DNA of 9,133 nt from Ktedonobacter sp. (GTDB lineage: Bacteria > Chloroflexota > Ktedonobacteria > Ktedonobacterales > Ktedonobacteraceae): NCBI GenBank assembly GCA_003450555.1, contig DMFQ01000446.1:1-9133 (forward strand). The letters run 5' to 3'. Positions 6,700 through 9,133 of the stretch are shown piece after piece. The notes under the pieces were generated by a model. That model was not told the DNA's origin and ran no database searches. It saw only the letters and a list, made by a program, of their open reading frames with translations. Within the stretch, counting starts at the first letter, position 1; the number at the start of each line of letters is the position of its first letter. The position numbers were made by a program, and so were the translations under genes.

Positions 6700-7924
6700 A
6701 GTAACACTGACACATCAGGCCGGCAAGGATTTTATGCCCGTCACTGGTGGAAGCCAGGTAGCATATGCGTTAATAGAAGCTAAACCTACTGAACTGATGG
6801 CACAGGTACGTATGCCACTCAATTTTGCCCTGGTGCTCGACCATTCTGGCTCCATGAAAGGCGCAAAACTCAAAAACGTTAAAGAAGCCGTCAAGATGGT
6901 CATCGAACGCCTGGAGCCAACCGATTACATATCCGTCGTCATCTTCGATGACACGTGTCAGGTCATCATCCCCTCTATGCCTGCGCGCGACCCGGTCGGT
7001 ATGAAAGCGGCTATCGAGCGTATCCGCGATGCAGGTGGCACAACCATGTCGCTGGGTATGATCCAGGGACTCAACGAGCTACGCCGCTGGAATATTCCCA
7101 ACGCCATCAATCGTATGATTCTCTTAACAGATGGCGTTACCTATGGCGATTCCGAGCGCTGTCGTCAACTGGCAAGAGATGCCAGGGCAGCAGGCATCTC
7201 CATCTATCCCCTCGGCATTGGCCAGGACTGGGATGAGAGCTTGTTGGACACCATCGGTGAAATGAGCGGCGGTATGCCCGCCGAGTTTATCAGAAATCCA
7301 GCGGATGCCATGACCGTCTTTGAGCAGCAATTCCAAAGCGCGGTAGCAGTTGCTGTGCGCAATACCACTTTGACACTGCGTTTACCCGAGGGTGTAAAAC
7401 CGAAAAAAGCGGTAAAAGTATTGCCCATCATCAGCGATTTTGGTCAATCCGTCCTCTCTGATCGGCAGGTTATCATCCAACTTGGTGACCTTGAGAAAGA
7501 CAGTGCGCAGTCGGTGCTGGTAGAGCTGATGATCGACCCGAGGCCAGCCGGGCTCTTCCGCATTGCCCAGGCAGAACTTTCCTATGATGTTCCAATTGCC
7601 AACCTTATCGGTGAAAGAGTACGTGATGATATTAAAGTGACTTTCACCACAAATGCCAACGAAGCAGCACAGGTCAACCCTCTTGTTATGAACTTCGCGG
7701 AAAAGGCCAATGCTCACCGCCTGGTTACCAGGGTGTTGGATGAATACAAGCGCACCGGTAAAGCAACGACGCGCCTGGCGCCAAATGTCACTCGTGTGCT
7801 TGATCAGGAGACTCAGAATGCCCTTGAACAGATTAACCAGGGACAGCAAATTTCACAAGACCAGGTAAAATCAATCGGTAACAAGACGCGCAAGCTAACG
7901 CAGCGCTTAGATGACCTGGTCTAA
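6689..7924 (+). CDS. Soluble vWA-domain protein with intact MIDAS
   Basis: A 411-residue von Willebrand factor A protein. The vWA domain (about 44-215) carries the complete metal-ion-dependent adhesion site: DHSGS (D51, S53, S55), the threonine in GGTTM (T118 or T119) and TDG (D148). Such domains bind protein partners through a bound divalent metal. Residues 220-320 form a β-rich region as in other vWA proteins of this general type, and residues 330-411 look mainly helical. There is no signal peptide, membrane helix or sortase motif, so it appears cytoplasmic, unlike BatA-type vWA proteins. AAAGGAG (6673-6679) lies 9 bases before the ATG. Position downstream of a kinase and two PP2Cs and upstream of an FHA gene suggests a scaffold or substrate in the same phosphorylation circuit, as TerY-type vWA proteins are in TerY-P triads; that role is inferred. 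Confidence 0.9.
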   Translation: MPGEVTLTHQAGKDFMPVTGGSQVAYALIEAKPTELMAQVRMPLNFALVLDHSGSMKGAKLKNVKEAVKMVIERLEPTDYISVVIFDDTCQVIIPSMPARDPVGMKAAIERIRDAGGTTMSLGMIQGLNELRRWNIPNAINRMILLTDGVTYGDSERCRQLARDARAAGISIYPLGIGQDWDESLLDTIGEMSGGMPAEFIRNPADAMTVFEQQFQSAVAVAVRNTTLTLRLPEGVKPKKAVKVLPIISDFGQSVLSDRQVIIQLGDLEKDSAQSVLVELMIDPRPAGLFRIAQAELSYDVPIANLIGERVRDDIKVTFTTNANEAAQVNPLVMNFAEKANAHRLVTRVLDEYKRTGKATTRLAPNVTRVLDQETQNALEQINQGQQISQDQVKSIGNKTRKLTQRLDDLV

Positions 7925-7983
7925 CAGTATATATTCAACCTACAAGCAACATAATCGTATATAGATTAGGAGGATAGAGTAAA

Positions 7984-8634
7984 ATGGTAGTATATTGTTC
8001 TTTACATCACGAAAACCCTGATGGTTCAGCCTTTTGTGACGAGTGTGGTGAGCCACTGGCAGGCGCGGCACCTGATCCCGCCGCCGCTGCTACCAGCCAG
8101 GCAGCCCCGGAATCCGCTGCGACGGATACACAGCGTTGCCCGTCCTGTGGAGCAGAGAATCCCGCCGGTGAGGCTTTTTGCTCGAACTGCGGCGTAAGTA
8201 TGTTGGGTGCGCCCGCTGCGAATCCCGCGACTTCGGCGCCTCCGGCCCCCGTTCCTGAGCCTTCGGTAGCTGCGGCACCTGATCCAGCACTGGCAGCAGC
8301 TCCGTCGGCTTTGTCAGCGCGTTTGATCGTTGAAGCAGACAACCAGGAATTTGACCTGAGCGGCAAAGATACTATCATGATCGGTCGCGAGGATGCCGTG
8401 AGCAATATCTTCCCCGATGTGGACCTTACCCCACATGGCGGTGAAGAAGGTGGTGTCTCACGCCTGCACGCTCGCATCTTTGTCGATAACGGCCAGTATA
8501 TGTTGGAAGATGAGAACAGCACAAACTTTACGTTCCTCAACCGGCAGAGGCTGGCTGGAAAGACTCCAACGCCACTGCACGACAACGACGAAATCAAACT
8601 TGGCCGCGTGCTATTGCGCTTTAAAACAGCATAA
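7984..8634 (+). CDS. Double zinc-ribbon FHA-domain protein (phosphothreonine reader)
   Basis: A 216-residue protein with two N-terminal zinc ribbons, an Ala/Pro-rich linker (about 73-108) and a C-terminal FHA domain (112-214). Ribbon 1 uses C5, H8, C18 and C21, with His replacing the second Cys. Ribbon 2 uses C52, C55, C66 and C69. FHA domains bind phosphothreonine peptides. The key residues G134-R135, S159-R160 and H162 are present, as is NSTN (178-181), but the usual glycine after that Asn is F182. No membrane segment is visible. AGGAGGA (7968-7974) lies 9 bases before the ATG, and the 59-base gap after the vWA gene shows no convincing promoter or terminator. As the only reader in a cluster with a kinase and two phosphatases, it probably binds one of them or a common target; this is inference. 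Confidence 0.93.
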   Translation: MVVYCSLHHENPDGSAFCDECGEPLAGAAPDPAAAATSQAAPESAATDTQRCPSCGAENPAGEAFCSNCGVSMLGAPAANPATSAPPAPVPEPSVAAAPDPALAAAPSALSARLIVEADNQEFDLSGKDTIMIGREDAVSNIFPDVDLTPHGGEEGGVSRLHARIFVDNGQYMLEDENSTNFTFLNRQRLAGKTPTPLHDNDEIKLGRVLLRFKTA

Positions 8635-8693
8635 TCATAAGAGTGGAGCGCTTCAAGCCACAATAAGTCAGCAGGCGTGGTACCATACCTTCT

Positions 8694-8732
8694 TTGACAC
8701 ATTTGACAGTATGTACCTCTAGCCGCTATAAT
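8694..8732 (+). promoter_or_regulatory. Consensus promoter for rpmH-rnpA
   Basis: TTGACA (8703-8708) and TATAAT (8727-8732) both match the housekeeping sigma consensus exactly, with 18-base spacing. A second exact TTGACA lies 9 bases upstream (8694-8699), within a duplicated TTTGACA unit (8693-8699 and 8702-8708). Transcription would start near 8739, about 32 bases before the rpmH start codon. A promoter this strong suits a ribosomal protein gene and separates it from the signalling genes. Confidence 0.85.
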
Positions 8733-8770
8733 CTACAGGACATCTCAAGTGGAGGAAAGAGAAGGAAGAC

Positions 8771-8905
8771 ATGAAACGTACATGGCAACCCAAGCGCATT
8801 CCGCGCTTACGCGAACATGGTTTTATGAAACGCATGTCGACCCGTAACGGTCGTCGTGTTCTGAAAGCTCGCCGCGCCAAAGGGCGTTGGAAGCTAACAG
8901 TTTAG
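8771..8905 (+). CDS. rpmH: Large ribosomal subunit protein bL34
   Basis: A 44-residue, strongly basic protein matching bL34 along its whole length: [19 protein letters not shown] at the N-terminus, an [11 protein letters not shown] core and an [11 protein letters not shown] end. It is a structural protein of the 50S subunit. AGAAGGA (8760-8766) ends 4 bases before the ATG, and a second purine-rich stretch GGAGGA lies further upstream (8751-8756). It is followed 12 bases later by rnpA, the usual bacterial order. Length is normal for the family. Confidence 0.97.
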   Translation: MKRTWQPKRIPRLREHGFMKRMSTRNGRRVLKARRAKGRWKLTV

Positions 8906-8917
8906 TATCGTACAGTT

Positions 8918-9133
8918 GTGGCACTTAATCGTGCATTACGCCTGCGCAAAAGTAGTGAATTTCAGCGGGTAAGGCAGCAGGGACGTAGCATAACGTCTCG
9001 GCTGCTTATCCTTGCATGGATACCAAACGACGTCGGAAGACTGCGTGTTGGTTTTGTGGTCAGCAAACGTATCTCAAAGCTGGCAGTAGAGCGAAATTAT
9101 ATCAAACGACTGCTCGGTGAAGCGATACGGCCC
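8918..9133 (+). CDS. rnpA: Ribonuclease P protein component, 5' part (cut by window end)
   Basis: The first 72 codons of the RNase P protein subunit, which with the RNase P RNA trims the 5' ends of tRNA precursors. Recognisable features are LRLRKSSEFQRV near the start, RVGFVVSKRI (43-52) and the basic signature ERNYIKRLL (58-66), the RNA-binding RNR-type region (here E-R-N). The frame is open to the last base. The start is taken as GTG at 8918: the rpmH stop lies in the same frame only four codons upstream, and this start gives the usual spacing to the EF motif. No Shine-Dalgarno sequence is visible in the 12-base gap, so translation is probably coupled to rpmH. Confidence 0.95.
   Translation, partial: MALNRALRLRKSSEFQRVRQQGRSITSRLLILAWIPNDVGRLRVGFVVSKRISKLAVERNYIKRLLGEAIRP

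Noticed and set aside
1836..8634. The cluster as a mobile island or phage-defence locus
   Set aside because: No transposase, integrase, tRNA, attachment repeat or nuclease is present, and base composition does not visibly differ from the flanking housekeeping genes.
8635..8692. A terminator between the FHA gene and rpmH
   Set aside because: Only short palindromes such as TGGTACCA (8678-8685) are present, with no stem of useful length followed by a T-run.
8007..8702. A 231-codon open frame on the - strand opposite the FHA gene
   Set aside because: It mirrors a GC-rich Ala/Pro coding region, has low-complexity Ser/Ala/Gly content and no recognisable domain, while the + strand protein has clear zinc-ribbon and FHA motifs.
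9006..9014. A DnaA-box-like sequence, which might mark an origin near rpmH-rnpA
   Set aside because: TTATCCTTG matches only the first half of the box, lies inside rnpA and has no companions; no dnaA gene or AT-rich unwinding region is visible.

Overview
The window reads as a bacterial chromosomal segment with every recognisable gene on the + strand. Base composition looks balanced. Zinc-ribbon adaptors are fused to kinase, phosphatase and FHA modules, the kinase has an 'LRDLKPGNIM' catalytic loop, and the FHA domain carries a 'GGEEGGVSR' stretch. Together these resemble Chloroflexota, perhaps Ktedonobacteria-like lineages. That placement is by eye only; no database search was possible.

Layout. 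Positions 1-67 hold two tandem stem-loops that look like the terminator of a gene lying upstream of the window. An extended -10 promoter (111-119) and a leader hairpin (149-175) precede der, the two-GTPase-domain ribosome assembly factor (205-1620). A 215-base gap (1621-1835) contains competing stem-loops, a good promoter and an 11-base direct repeat. It leads into five same-strand genes with small gaps: a stand-alone PP2C phosphatase (1836-2735), a Ser/Thr kinase with zinc ribbon and about seven TPRs (2760-4748), a second, much larger zinc-ribbon PP2C (4773-6623), a soluble vWA protein with an intact MIDAS (6689-7924), and a double-zinc-ribbon FHA protein (7984-8634). A near-perfect consensus promoter (8703-8732) then starts the housekeeping pair rpmH (8771-8905) and rnpA (from 8918, cut by the window end).

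How the genes fit together. The central five genes form a complete threonine-phosphorylation circuit: writer (kinase), two erasers (PP2Cs), reader (FHA) and a probable metal-dependent scaffold (vWA). None shows a signal peptide or membrane segment, so the circuit appears cytoplasmic. The phosphatase/kinase/vWA combination recalls the TerY-P triads described by comparative genomics, but no Ter genes are visible here. The flanking GTPase and ribosome genes recall the Firmicute arrangement in which prpC-prkC sits next to the ribosome-assembly GTPase rsgA.

The most unusual element is in the second phosphatase. The region just before its PP2C domain (residues about 240-345) aligns by eye with the N-lobe of the neighbouring kinase, but it lacks the glycine loop and catalytic lysine, has a zinc ribbon inserted in it, and is followed by PP2C instead of a kinase C-lobe. 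A second recurrent pattern is a short T-x-x-[L/I/V] motif in the disordered linkers of the kinase and both phosphatases, which could be phosphothreonine docking sites for the FHA protein.
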